Counted from the stretch's first letter, positions 6,557-13,860 are shown. The stretch: 16,884 bases of DNA from an uncultured Lachnospiraceae bacterium (GCA_902803155.1 CADCOU010000201.1:1-16884); one strand, 5' to 3'. The notes: generated by a model from the sequence alone, not told the origin. Numbers and translations are program-made.

Positions 6557-7564
6557 GTGAAGAAGAAAATATTCGCAATCTGTGACCTGGAGGAGGCATA
6601 TGTTGTGAGACTTGCGGATTATCTGAATACAAAAGGGCTGATGCCATATCAGGTGCTTGCCTTTACGAACCTTGACAGTCTGGGACAATATGCCGAAGAC
6701 AATGAGATCGAGATCCTGCTGATCTCGTCCGATGCGATGACGGACAGAGTGAAAGCGATGCGTGTAAAGAGGGTCATCATCCTTGCAGACGGAGAGGAAC
6801 CCGGACTGGACCGGGAACAGCCGGTCATCAGCAAGTATCAGGATTCGGAAAGTATTGCCAGGCAGGTTATGCATTATGCCGGCGAATCTGCGCTGCAGGA
6901 GATACCGGAACACTGCCGTATCCTGGGAGTCTGGTCTCCTGTAGGCCGCTGCGGCAAGACACTGTTTGCGCTGACACTGGCAGCGCTTGCAGCCGAAGAA
7001 GGAAGAACGCTATACCTCAGTATGGAAGGATACAGCGGATTTGAACCTCTGCTTAGAACGTCTTACCGGGCGGATACTGCAGATCTGCTGTATGCGTCAA
7101 AAGACCGTACACAGAATCTGGCTGTGGCGCTGGATGCGTCCGTACAGTCATACGGGAACCTCGACATCCTTCCGCCGGCGTTTTTCCCGGAGGATGTCAG
7201 GGATATCGGTAGCAGGGAGTGGATGGATTTTATCGCGGATATTGCCGCAGCAGGAGACTACCGGACCATCGTACTGGATATCGGATCACAGCAGCAGGAT
7301 GTGATGGAACTGCTTGATAAATGTGAAAAGTGTTATCTGCCGGTCCTGTCAGACCCTGTGTCGCGGGCGAAAATCAGTCAGTTTGAAAAGAATATGGAAG
7401 CACTGGACAGACAGGATCTCCTCACGGCGATGATCCGGATCTATCTACCGGAGGTGACGATCCGAAGCGCAGGAGCTGCGCTTCTGGACGATCTGGTCTG
7501 CGGAAAGATGGGGCAGTTTGCGGGACGACTGCTGGAAGAGGCGGCAGAGACAGCGGCTGCGTAA
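6557..7564 (+). CDS. TadZ/CpaE-like pilus assembly protein with atypical receiver and MinD-like ATPase domains
   Basis: A 335-residue protein in two parts. Residues 1-115 look like a receiver fold without the phosphorylatable Asp: the third strand ends ILLISSD (53-59), with Ser where Asp is expected. Residues 120-335 resemble a ParA/MinD ATPase: SPVGRCGKT at 127-135 is the P-loop, and TIVLDIG at 237-243 is the Walker B region. The signature lysine of the MinD motif (KGGxGKT) is replaced by Val129. This layout is known from TadZ/CpaE, including the structurally studied Eubacterium rectale protein, which helps place the Tad/Flp pilus machine at the cell pole. The GTG at 6557 is preferred over an upstream TTG at 6515 because AAGGAG (6541-6546) is 10 bp away. 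It follows the prepilin peptidase and converges on murG with only 20 bp between the stop codons and no clear terminator. Confidence 0.8.
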   Translation: MKKKIFAICDLEEAYVVRLADYLNTKGLMPYQVLAFTNLDSLGQYAEDNEIEILLISSDAMTDRVKAMRVKRVIILADGEEPGLDREQPVISKYQDSESIARQVMHYAGESALQEIPEHCRILGVWSPVGRCGKTLFALTLAALAAEEGRTLYLSMEGYSGFEPLLRTSYRADTADLLYASKDRTQNLAVALDASVQSYGNLDILPPAFFPEDVRDIGSREWMDFIADIAAAGDYRTIVLDIGSQQQDVMELLDKCEKCYLPVLSDPVSRAKISQFEKNMEALDRQDLLTAMIRIYLPEVTIRSAGAALLDDLVCGKMGQFAGRLLEEAAETAAA

Positions 7565-7584
7565 ACAGCCGGAGGCGCCGGAGC

Positions 7585-8646
7585 TCAATCCGTGATCAGA
7601 TCCATGATAATATCGATCGCGTTGATCTGGGAACTTTTTTCCATTGCCGCGATGTAGGAATCTCTGTTCAGGCAGAGCTTCCGAAGCGATTCCAGAAGGC
7701 TCTGCGGCGTAAGCTGTTCTTCCTGAAGCACCATACTGAAGCCCTGCTTTTCATAGGACCCGGCGTTCAGGATCTGATCCCCGCGGCTGGCAGAGGCAGA
7801 GAGCGGGATCAGGAGATTCGGCTTGTTCAGGGCAAGCAGCTCGCAGATGGAGTTCGCCCCGGCGCGCGAGAGGACAAGGTCGCAGAGCGCAAAGAGATGC
7901 TTGAGCTCATCTTCCACATATTCAAACTGCGCATACCCTTCCCGGCCCTCGAGGGAAGGCTCCAGATGTCCCTTTCCGCACAGATGGATGACCCGGAATT
8001 CCTTCAACAACTCATCGAGAATACTGCGAAGGGTATCGTTGATCACAACGGATCCCAGACTGCCGCCTGTCACAAGCAGGGTCGGCCTGCTGTCCTCGCT
8101 CCAGTGAAGAAATTCGAGAGCTTTCTTCCGGTTTCCGGACAAGAGATCCATACGGATGGGAGAACCGGACAGTACAGCCTTATCCGCCGGCAGATACTTA
8201 AGTGTCTCCGGAAAAGAACAGCACACCTTGTCTGCGGCCGGGATCGCCAGACGATTGGCAAGCCCCGGAGTCATATCGGATTCATGGATGATCGTGCGGA
8301 TATGGAGCCTGGAAGCAGCGCGCACGACAGGAACGCTCACGAATCCGCCTTTCGAGAACAGGACATCCGGTTTGATCTGCCTCAGGATCCTTCGTGCCTG
8401 TCCGTAGCCGCGGATGACCCGGAAAGGATCCGTAAAGTTCTTCCAGTCAAAGTACCGGCGCAGTTTGCCGGATGAGATTCCGTAGTAAGGGATGTTCCTC
8501 TCCCGGATCAGTTTCTCCTCGATACCGTTTCGCGAGCCGATATAGTAGATTTCATATCCTGCCTGTTTCAGAAAGGGAAGCAGCGCAATATTCGGTGTAA
8601 CATGACCGGCAGTTCCGCCGCCGGTCAGGACTATTTTCTTTGCCAT
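7585..8646 (-). CDS. murG: MurG, UDP-GlcNAc:lipid I N-acetylglucosaminyltransferase
   Basis: A 353-residue GT28 enzyme that adds GlcNAc to lipid I to make lipid II at the inner face of the membrane. The glycine-rich loop GGGTAGHVTPN is at 9-19, HESDMTPGLANRL at 121-133, GGSLGS at 194-199, and SRAGANSICELLALNKP at 260-276 followed by RGDQILNA (288-295) in the donor-binding domain. HESDMTPG and RGDQ rather than HEQN and HQ are typical of the Staphylococcus/Enterococcus-type MurG, so the protein should be functional. ATG 8646-8644 is preceded by GGAG with an 11-bp gap. The gene stands alone here, away from the usual mra/dcw cluster, with its own promoter at 8699-8727. Confidence 0.93.
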   Translation of the reverse strand: MAKKIVLTGGGTAGHVTPNIALLPFLKQAGYEIYYIGSRNGIEEKLIRERNIPYYGISSGKLRRYFDWKNFTDPFRVIRGYGQARRILRQIKPDVLFSKGGFVSVPVVRAASRLHIRTIIHESDMTPGLANRLAIPAADKVCCSFPETLKYLPADKAVLSGSPIRMDLLSGNRKKALEFLHWSEDSRPTLLVTGGSLGSVVINDTLRSILDELLKEFRVIHLCGKGHLEPSLEGREGYAQFEYVEDELKHLFALCDLVLSRAGANSICELLALNKPNLLIPLSASASRGDQILNAGSYEKQGFSMVLQEEQLTPQSLLESLRKLCLNRDSYIAAMEKSSQINAIDIIMDLITD

Positions 8647-8698
8647 AGTGTTCCATTCTCCGCGAAGTCTGCGTGTGAATCATATACAATCAAGATGT

Positions 8699-8727
8699 AT
8701 CTTACGCAATTTTCGATAAAGTGTCAA
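8699..8727 (-). promoter_or_regulatory. Sigma-A promoter of murG
   Basis: On the minus strand TTGACA (8727-8722, perfect) is followed by a 17-bp spacer and TAAGAT (8704-8699). The -35 box begins inside the T-run of the upstream gene's terminator. The leader would be about 45 nt. Confidence 0.6.
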
Positions 8728-8773
8728 AATACAATGAATAACAGCAGAACCTCAGGTTCTGCTGTTATTCATT
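8726..8773 (-). terminator. Terminator of the 110-residue protein gene, fused to the murG promoter
   Basis: A perfect inverted repeat has 20-base arms (8733-8752 and 8754-8773) around a single C at 8753. On the minus strand it is followed by GTATTTTG, a short T-run. The stop codon of the upstream gene (8767-8765) lies in the stem. On the plus strand nothing T-rich follows, so it is oriented for minus-strand transcription. Confidence 0.7.
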
Positions 8774-9097
8774 CGCGGGGCTTGCAAGAAGGGAGTAATC
8801 CCTCAGTCTCACCCGCATCTTCAGATAACGCCACATCTTGACCGGATCAGCGAAAAAATGTCTGGCCTGGAATCCGTACAGGAATGAGAAATAGATTCTG
8901 TGATTGATGCACCACTCACCGATCTCTTCGCTGGTAAACGGATTCTTTTTCATGGACCGGTTCAGCATACGGAAAGCCAGGGCATCTTTTTCTGAGTACT
9001 CCGCAGCAACGATCGGATAATCCAGGCCTTCGATGTAAAAATGTAATCCTCTCAGCCCCTCTTCGCGGAATCCAAGGACTTTGCCGGCAGTTTCCAT
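8765..9097 (-). CDS. Unrecognised 110-residue protein
   Basis: I do not recognise this protein. It begins METAGKVLGFREEG and is rich in aromatic residues (HFYIEGLDYP, HRIYFSFLYGFQARHFF) and in Arg/Lys near the end (KMRVRLRDY). There is no signal peptide, membrane segment, Cys-pair motif or known enzyme motif; one Cys is present at WCINHR. It is probably a soluble, mixed alpha/beta cytoplasmic protein. It appears real: it has AAAGGAGG just before the ATG (only 3 bp spacing), a good promoter at 9198-9227 and a dedicated terminator overlapping its stop codon. A GTG 30 bp further upstream in the same frame, with GGGAGG 10 bp before it, is an alternative start. The neighbours, glnA upstream and murG downstream, have their own promoters and give no clear functional hint. 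Confidence 0.7.
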   Translation of the reverse strand: METAGKVLGFREEGLRGLHFYIEGLDYPIVAAEYSEKDALAFRMLNRSMKKNPFTSEEIGEWCINHRIYFSFLYGFQARHFFADPVKMWRYLKMRVRLRDYSLLASPANE

Positions 9098-9197
9098 GAT
9101 CCTCCTTTCACGGAGATCATGCACGGACCAACCGCCTCCCACCCGGTATTCGGAGTCGATGCACGTCCGTTTTCAAAATGATTTTTCGCACAATTGA

Positions 9198-9227
9198 AGT
9201 ATAGCATTGAATTGTCAGAATAGTCAA
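9198..9227 (-). promoter_or_regulatory. Sigma-A promoter of the 110-residue protein gene
   Basis: On the minus strand TTGACT (9227-9222), an 18-bp spacer and TATACT (9203-9198) preceded by TG and one base (extended -10). The leader would be about 95 nt. The region 9180-9300 is clearly more AT-rich than its surroundings. Confidence 0.55.
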
Positions 9228-9306
9228 AAAACGGCCGCAAAAAATCAAAAATCTCTGAAATCACCAAAACAGGCAGAAAAAACGGTCATTTTGCCAGATG
9301 AAATGA

Positions 9307-10737
9307 TCACAGGTCGTAATACAGCGCGAATTCCGCCGGGTTCGGGGTCTGGTGGACGAGCCGGTGATCATTGCGCTTGGTTTTGATGTGCTGTTCGATC
9401 AGGCGCTCCGGGAATACGCCGCCGGCTGTCAGATAATCATGATCATTTTCGAGGGCATCCAGCGCATCGGAGAGACTGGTCGGCAGACCTGTCAGTTTTG
9501 CCTTTTCTTCTTCCGGGAGATTGTACAGATTAAAATCATACGGACCCCATCCTGCTGCGTGGGGATCGATCTGTTTCTGTATCCCGTCGAGTCCTGCCAT
9601 CAGGATGGCGGCACAGGCGTAATACGGATTGCAGGTTGCGTCCGGATTGCGCAGTTCGAAACGCTTCACATCGGGGGACTTGGCGTACGCGGGGATGCGG
9701 ATGACCGCGCTGCGGTTTGCCATGGCGTAGCCGATGGTGACAGGTGCTTCATACCCCGGTACCAGCCGCTTGTAGGAGTTGGTGGACGGGTTGGTGATCG
9801 CGCAGAGAGACCTGGCATGGGACAGCAGCCCGCCGATAAACCACATGGCCTCAGAACTCAGCTGTGCGTAGTTGTTCTCATCGTAGAAAACCGGCTTTCC
9901 GTCTTTACGGAGCAGCATATGGATATGCATGCCGCTGCCGGCTTCTCCGGCGACCGGCTTCGGCATCAGTGTCGCTGTACAGCCGTTTCTGGCGGCTTCG
10001 TTTTTAATGATATATTTTGCAGACAGGGTGTTATCCGCGAGGGTCAGCATATCGCCGAGCTGGACTTCGATCTCCATCTGTCCGCATCCGCCGACTTCGT
10101 GGTGGTGATACTTCACGTCGATGCCCCAGTCCTTCATGTTCAGGCACATCTTGCTGCGCAGATCATTCATGATGTCCATCGGGAGCGCCATGTGATAGCC
10201 GCAGCCGTTGCGGATCTGGTAGCCGTTGTTGTTGCTTTCGCTGTTTGTCTCCCACTCTGCCTGGCGCGTGTGAATGGAGAATCCGCAGTTATACGGTTTT
10301 GTGGAATAGGTGATCTGATCGAAGATATAGAATTCATACTCCGGGCCGATCAGCATCTCATCTGCGATGCCGAGTTCCTTCATATAGGAAAGCGCGCGTT
10401 TGGCAACATTCCGGGGATACTGGTCAAACGGGCGGTTCTCCGGAAGATCGATCACCATAACATCGCCGATCATGGAAAGTGTCTTAACGGATGTGTAGGT
10501 ATCGATCACTGCAGAATCCAGGACCGGAACGAAAACCATGTCGCTGTTCTCGACCGGTGCGTATCCGTAATTGGAACCATCAAAGCCGATCCCGCTGATC
10601 ATGGTATCTTCCGTCAGGCGCTCGGCCGGAATCGTGAGATGACGCCATCTTCCATCGATATCCGTCAGTTTGAAATCGATCATCCGGATATCATTGTCTC
10701 TGCATAGTTTCTGTACGTCTTTCAAACTCTTTGCCAT
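9307..10737 (-). CDS. glnA: Glutamine synthetase, type I
   Basis: A 476-residue GSI enzyme, which joins ammonia to glutamate with ATP and forms a cytoplasmic dodecamer. The N-terminal beta-grasp domain contains GFDGSNYGYAP (51-61). The catalytic domain has the metal ligands in GPEYEFYIFD (Glu133, Glu135), HHEVGGCGQMEIEV (212-225), GSGMHIH (267-273), NPSTNSYKRLVPGYEAP (316-332), NRSAVIRIP (341-349) and KRFELRNPDATCNP (358-371). It is longer than the roughly 443-residue GSI-alpha of Bacillus. Near the end NLYNLPEEE (403-411) resembles the adenylylated loop NLYDLP of GSI-beta, with Tyr405 at the modified position. AGAAAGGA (10744-10751) lies 6 bp before the ATG. It diverges from the ABC importer operon at 10964 and probably forms a single-gene unit. 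Confidence 0.96.
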   Translation of the reverse strand: MAKSLKDVQKLCRDNDIRMIDFKLTDIDGRWRHLTIPAERLTEDTMISGIGFDGSNYGYAPVENSDMVFVPVLDSAVIDTYTSVKTLSMIGDVMVIDLPENRPFDQYPRNVAKRALSYMKELGIADEMLIGPEYEFYIFDQITYSTKPYNCGFSIHTRQAEWETNSESNNNGYQIRNGCGYHMALPMDIMNDLRSKMCLNMKDWGIDVKYHHHEVGGCGQMEIEVQLGDMLTLADNTLSAKYIIKNEAARNGCTATLMPKPVAGEAGSGMHIHMLLRKDGKPVFYDENNYAQLSSEAMWFIGGLLSHARSLCAITNPSTNSYKRLVPGYEAPVTIGYAMANRSAVIRIPAYAKSPDVKRFELRNPDATCNPYYACAAILMAGLDGIQKQIDPHAAGWGPYDFNLYNLPEEEKAKLTGLPTSLSDALDALENDHDYLTAGGVFPERLIEQHIKTKRNDHRLVHQTPNPAEFALYYDL

Positions 10738-10809
10738 AATGGATCCTTTCTGCAGCAGGGGTTTTATACGAGAGTATCCTTTGCTTATTTAAATGCACAA
10801 ATCAGAAAG

Positions 10810-10838
10810 ATTATAAAGCGAAAGCAGGAACGCAGCAA
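10810..10838 (-). promoter_or_regulatory. Promoter of glnA
   Basis: On the minus strand a perfect TATAAT (10815-10810) lies 17 bp after TTGCTG (10838-10833), a poor -35 that could suit an activated promoter. The leader would be about 65 nt. I see no convincing GlnR/TnrA-type TGTNA-N7-TNACA site. Confidence 0.5.
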
Positions 10839-10845
10839 TATAAAA

Positions 10846-10874
10846 TTGACAGAATAAAACACATACTGTATCAT
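10846..10874 (+). promoter_or_regulatory. Strong sigma-A promoter of the ABC importer operon
   Basis: TTGACA (10846-10851, perfect), a 17-bp spacer and TATCAT (10869-10874). Its -35 box is only 7 bp from the -35 box of the divergent glnA promoter. A small hairpin, CGCCTG (10923-10928) with CAGGCG (10935-10940), lies in the leader shortly before the first gene. Confidence 0.65.
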
Positions 10875-10881
10875 GGCATCG

Positions 10882-10895
10882 TTGCATCACTGCAA
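10882..10895 (+). promoter_or_regulatory. Small palindrome at the predicted transcription start of the ABC operon
   Basis: TTGCA (10882-10886) and TGCAA (10891-10895) form a perfect dyad with a 4-bp centre, starting about one base after the predicted start site. The position fits a repressor operator, but no known regulator motif is recognised. Confidence 0.3.
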
Positions 10896-10963
10896 TGCGC
10901 TAAAGTGACGCAAACATCAGGCCGCCTGTTTCTGCAGGCGCCGGGAAGGAAGCCGCAGAGATC

Positions 10964-11761
10964 ATGGGATCCGGAAAGAGTAAAAAGATGGTCAAAAGCA
11001 TGCAGTATAAGATGCTTTCACTGATCTGCTTTGTCCTGATCATTGTATTCTGGTGTATCGCTTCCTATGGTCATCTGGTGCAGGAGGTATTTCTCCCGTC
11101 TCCGACGGCGGTCATTTCGAAGCTGCTGAGCATGGCGAAGGACGGTTCGCTCTGGGCAAACTGCAGGGAATCCATCGCACGAGTGATGATCGGATGGATC
11201 TGGTCGGTTATCGTAGCGCTCCCGATGGGCATGCTGATGGCGAATTCGAAACGGTTCAGTGCTTTCGTACAGCCGATCATTGAATTTGCCCGCTATCTTC
11301 CGGTTGTTGCGCTGGTTCCCCTGACACTCCTGTATCTGGGGATCGAGGAGACACAGAAGTACACGATCATTTTTCTGGGTACTTTTTTCCAGCTTGTACT
11401 GATGGTGGCAGACACCGTGTCAAACGTGGACGCCAACATGATCAATGCCGCAAAGACGCTGGGGGCGAAGCGCTTTCAGATTTATAAGGAAGTGATCTTC
11501 CCGGCTGCGCTGCCGGGGCTGATTGATGACTTCCGCCTGACGATCGGGTGGGCATGGACGTATCTGGTTGTCGCAGAGATGGTTGCTGCCAGCAACGGGC
11601 TGGGATTCATGATCCTGCGGTCGCAGAGGTATCTGGCGACGGATACGATCTTTGCCGGGCTGATCATGATCGGCCTGATCGGTCTTGTCACGGACTGGAT
11701 CTTCCGCATCATCAGCAGGATCGCGGCACCATGGCAGGAACGGCTCGGAGACAGTAGATAA
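10964..11761 (+). CDS. ABC transporter permease, NitT/TauT (SsuC/TauC-like) family
   Basis: A 265-residue integral membrane protein with about six hydrophobic segments (first at roughly 18-35, last at 228-245). The conserved cytoplasmic EAA loop, which docks on the ATPase, is seen as AAKTLGAKRFQIYKEVIFPAALPG at about 163-186. FLPSPTAV near residue 45 is typical of SsuC/TauC/NrtB permeases. The protein should form the membrane channel of the importer as a homodimer. GGAAGGA (10944-10950) is 13 bp before the ATG, which is long; an ATG at 10988 with GGAAAGAG upstream is an alternative that would remove eight residues. It is the first gene of the operon; the ATPase gene starts 27 bp after it. Confidence 0.9.
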   Translation: MGSGKSKKMVKSMQYKMLSLICFVLIIVFWCIASYGHLVQEVFLPSPTAVISKLLSMAKDGSLWANCRESIARVMIGWIWSVIVALPMGMLMANSKRFSAFVQPIIEFARYLPVVALVPLTLLYLGIEETQKYTIIFLGTFFQLVLMVADTVSNVDANMINAAKTLGAKRFQIYKEVIFPAALPGLIDDFRLTIGWAWTYLVVAEMVAASNGLGFMILRSQRYLATDTIFAGLIMIGLIGLVTDWIFRIISRIAAPWQERLGDSR

Positions 11762-11788
11762 ACGATATGCGGCGGAGATAAAATAGCT

Positions 11789-12604
11789 GTGAAGAAACTG
11801 ACGGAAGAGGAAAACGGAGGCCGTGCGGTCCGGCTGCAGGTGCGGGATCTCGGAAAAGTGTTCGGAGAAGGAGACCAGTCGGTCACTGCCCTCCGGGATG
11901 TAAACCTGGAGATCCGGGAATCCGAATTTGTTATGATCGTCGGACCGTCCGGATGCGGTAAGACCACGCTGATCAATATCATAGGCGGACTGGAGAAGCA
12001 GACCTCGGGGGAGGTGCTGCTGGACGGGAAACCGATCAGCGGAGCAGGCGCGGACCGGGGCATGGTATTCCAGGGATACAGTCTGTTCCCCTGGCTGACT
12101 GTGCAGAAGAATGTTGAGTTCGGCCTGAAAATGAAAGGCATCCCCGCTCCGCACCGGGAAAGCGCCGCAAAGAAATATATCCGCCTGGTCGGTCTGGACG
12201 GTTTTGAGAACGCGCTTCCCAAACAGCTTTCGGGCGGTATGAAACAGAGAGTTGCCATCGCCAGAACGCTGGCAAATGAGCCGGAGATCCTGCTCATGGA
12301 CGAACCGTTCGGGGCGCTGGATGCGCAGACCAGGGTCGTGATGCAGGAGCTGCTTGCGAATATCCGCAGGAAGACGAATACGACGATACTGTTTATCACA
12401 CATGATATTGACGAGGCAGTCCTCCTGGGAGACAGAGTATATGTAATGAGCCGCCGTCCGGGGTCTGTGCGTGCTGTGCTGGACGTGGAGCTTCCGGGGG
12501 AACGCAGTCACAATTCCCTGGTGCTTCCGGAATTTCTCAGGATCAAGAAGCAGATCATGGACATGCTCTGGCAGGAGAGCAATGACGCAGCCATGGACAG
12601 GTAG
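11789..12604 (+). CDS. ABC transporter ATPase, NitT/TauT (SsuB/TauB-like) family
   Basis: A 271-residue nucleotide-binding subunit with all motifs intact: Walker A GPSGCGKT at 52-59, Q-loop Gln95 in MVFQGYSLFPW, signature LSGGMKQR at 147-154, Walker B ILLMDEP at 167-173 and the switch His205 in ITHD. The Q-loop text and the ending PGSVRAVLDVELP match SsuB/TauB/NrtD ATPases, which power uptake of sulfonates, taurine, nitrate or related small molecules. It starts at GTG 11789, with GGCGGAG (11771-11777) 11 bp upstream. It follows the permease gene closely and precedes the binding-protein gene by 98 bp. Confidence 0.93.
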   Translation: MKKLTEEENGGRAVRLQVRDLGKVFGEGDQSVTALRDVNLEIRESEFVMIVGPSGCGKTTLINIIGGLEKQTSGEVLLDGKPISGAGADRGMVFQGYSLFPWLTVQKNVEFGLKMKGIPAPHRESAAKKYIRLVGLDGFENALPKQLSGGMKQRVAIARTLANEPEILLMDEPFGALDAQTRVVMQELLANIRRKTNTTILFITHDIDEAVLLGDRVYVMSRRPGSVRAVLDVELPGERSHNSLVLPEFLRIKKQIMDMLWQESNDAAMDR

Positions 12605-12702
12605 AGTAAAAAAGTCCTGCGTGTTACGGACCGTCTTTCGGGGCATATCGACCGGACATCGGACCGCAGGCATGAAACATATCCAAAAGAGGAGGTTTAT
12701 CT

Positions 12703-13683
12703 ATGAAAAAGAATCTGAGGAAAGCAGTTCTTCCGGCAGTGATGTCCGCAGCGCTCATGCTCGGTGCGTTCAGTGCGCCGGCGGCAGAAAAGGAAGACGT
12801 CACCATGGCGTTCTGCACGTGGACCGGATACGCGCCGATGTTTATCGCGCAGGAGAAGGGATACTTCGATGATGCCGGCATCAACATGAACATCGAGATC
12901 ATCGAGGACGAGTCGACCTATGCGGCTCTTCTGGTACAGGGAAGCGTCCAGTTCCTTGCAACTGCGCAGGACCCGAACATCAAGATGTTTGCGAACGGCG
13001 CTCCGAGCCGTTTCGTCCTGACCATGGATGCGTCGTGCGGGGCAGACGGACTGGTGACGACAGCAGACATCGAGAGCCTGGATGATCTGGCCGGAAAGAC
13101 GCTCGCGCTCGATACGGCAGCGTCTTCCTACTATTTCTTCCTGACGGCGCTGGAAGATGCGAGCAGTCTCACGGAAGAGGATATCACGCTGGCGGAGATG
13201 TCTGATACGACAGAAGCTGGTCTTGCGTTTATGAGCGGACAGGTCGACGCGGCAATCATGTGGGAGCCGGAACTGTCGGAAGCGCTGGATACGGTAGAAG
13301 GCGCGCATGCACTGGTCACCAGTGCAGATTATCCGGAGACGATCCTGGATTCCCTGGTTGTGAACACCTCATATGCGGAGGAACATCCGGAGATCGTGGA
13401 GGCAGTCGCGGATGCATGGTATAAAGCGGTCGACTTTATGAATGAGAATCCGGAGGAAGCTTATGAGATGATGGCGTCCGGCTTTGAAGAGGTCACTGCA
13501 GAGGATATTGCCGGAGACGTTGAGGGACTGGAGTTCTTCGGAAGAGAGGACAATGAGAAGCTGAATGACAGCGCCACCGAGCGTTCCATCAAAGCGATCA
13601 GCCAGGATATGGCTGATTTCTGGATGGAGAAGGGCGAGTGTGACACCAATGATCTGACGGAATTCTTCTCACTCCTGGGATGA
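12703..13683 (+). CDS. ABC transporter substrate-binding protein, NitT/TauT (NMT1/THI5-like) family, without a lipobox cysteine
   Basis: A 326-residue exported binding protein. Residues 1-28 form a signal peptide (basic MKKNLRK, hydrophobic core, then SAPAA before Glu29). The mature part has the periplasmic-binding fold of SsuA/TauA/THI5-like proteins: TWTGYAPMFIAQEKGYFDDAG near 39-59, a GADGLVT segment at about 113-119, DDLAGKTLALD at about 127-137, and MSGQVDAAIMWEP near 177-189. A Gram-positive importer normally has a lipid-anchored binding protein, but there is no Cys in the signal region; the site LGAF (20-23) has Phe23 where LGAC would be a lipobox. AGAGGAGG lies 7 bp before the ATG. 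The ligand cannot be inferred. It is the last gene of the operon. Confidence 0.9.
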   Translation: MKKNLRKAVLPAVMSAALMLGAFSAPAAEKEDVTMAFCTWTGYAPMFIAQEKGYFDDAGINMNIEIIEDESTYAALLVQGSVQFLATAQDPNIKMFANGAPSRFVLTMDASCGADGLVTTADIESLDDLAGKTLALDTAASSYYFFLTALEDASSLTEEDITLAEMSDTTEAGLAFMSGQVDAAIMWEPELSEALDTVEGAHALVTSADYPETILDSLVVNTSYAEEHPEIVEAVADAWYKAVDFMNENPEEAYEMMASGFEEVTAEDIAGDVEGLEFFGREDNEKLNDSATERSIKAISQDMADFWMEKGECDTNDLTEFFSLLG

Positions 13684-13823
13684 TTCCCCGGCACCCCACA
13701 CGACCGTCCGGCGGAGACCGGGCCTGCATCGAAGGAAGCAAAGCCTGAAACTGACACTGATGTTGGGACAGGCCTGCTGACTGAAGAGGCGGAGGTCGTT
13801 CTCAGCGAGAAATCATGACATCG

Positions 13824-13860
13824 CAGGGATATCTTTCGGAAGAAAGGTATCCCTGTTTTT
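13824..13860 (+). terminator. Rho-independent terminator of the ABC importer operon
   Basis: CAGGGATA (13824-13831) pairs with TATCCCTG (13848-13855), a T-G pair and CTTTC/GAAAG extend the stem, the loop is GGAA, and five T follow (13856-13860). It lies 140 bp after the binding-protein stop codon; the stretch between holds no gene I can support. Confidence 0.88.

Noticed and set aside
9352..10707. Open frame of 451 codons on the plus strand, opposite glnA
   Set aside because: It is wholly antisense to a clear glutamine synthetase, has no recognisable domain and no good ribosome site. Long antisense frames are expected where codons favour G/C in the third position.
11420..12673. Open frame of 417 codons on the minus strand, opposite the ABC permease and ATPase genes
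   Set aside because: It lies opposite two well-identified genes and spans their boundary, with no family features. It is a codon-bias shadow.
12605..12702. Possible hairpin (CCTGCG 12616-12621 with CGCAGG 12665-12670) between the ATPase and binding-protein genes
   Set aside because: Six pairs across a loop of more than 40 nt with no T-run is too weak to call a terminator or processing site.
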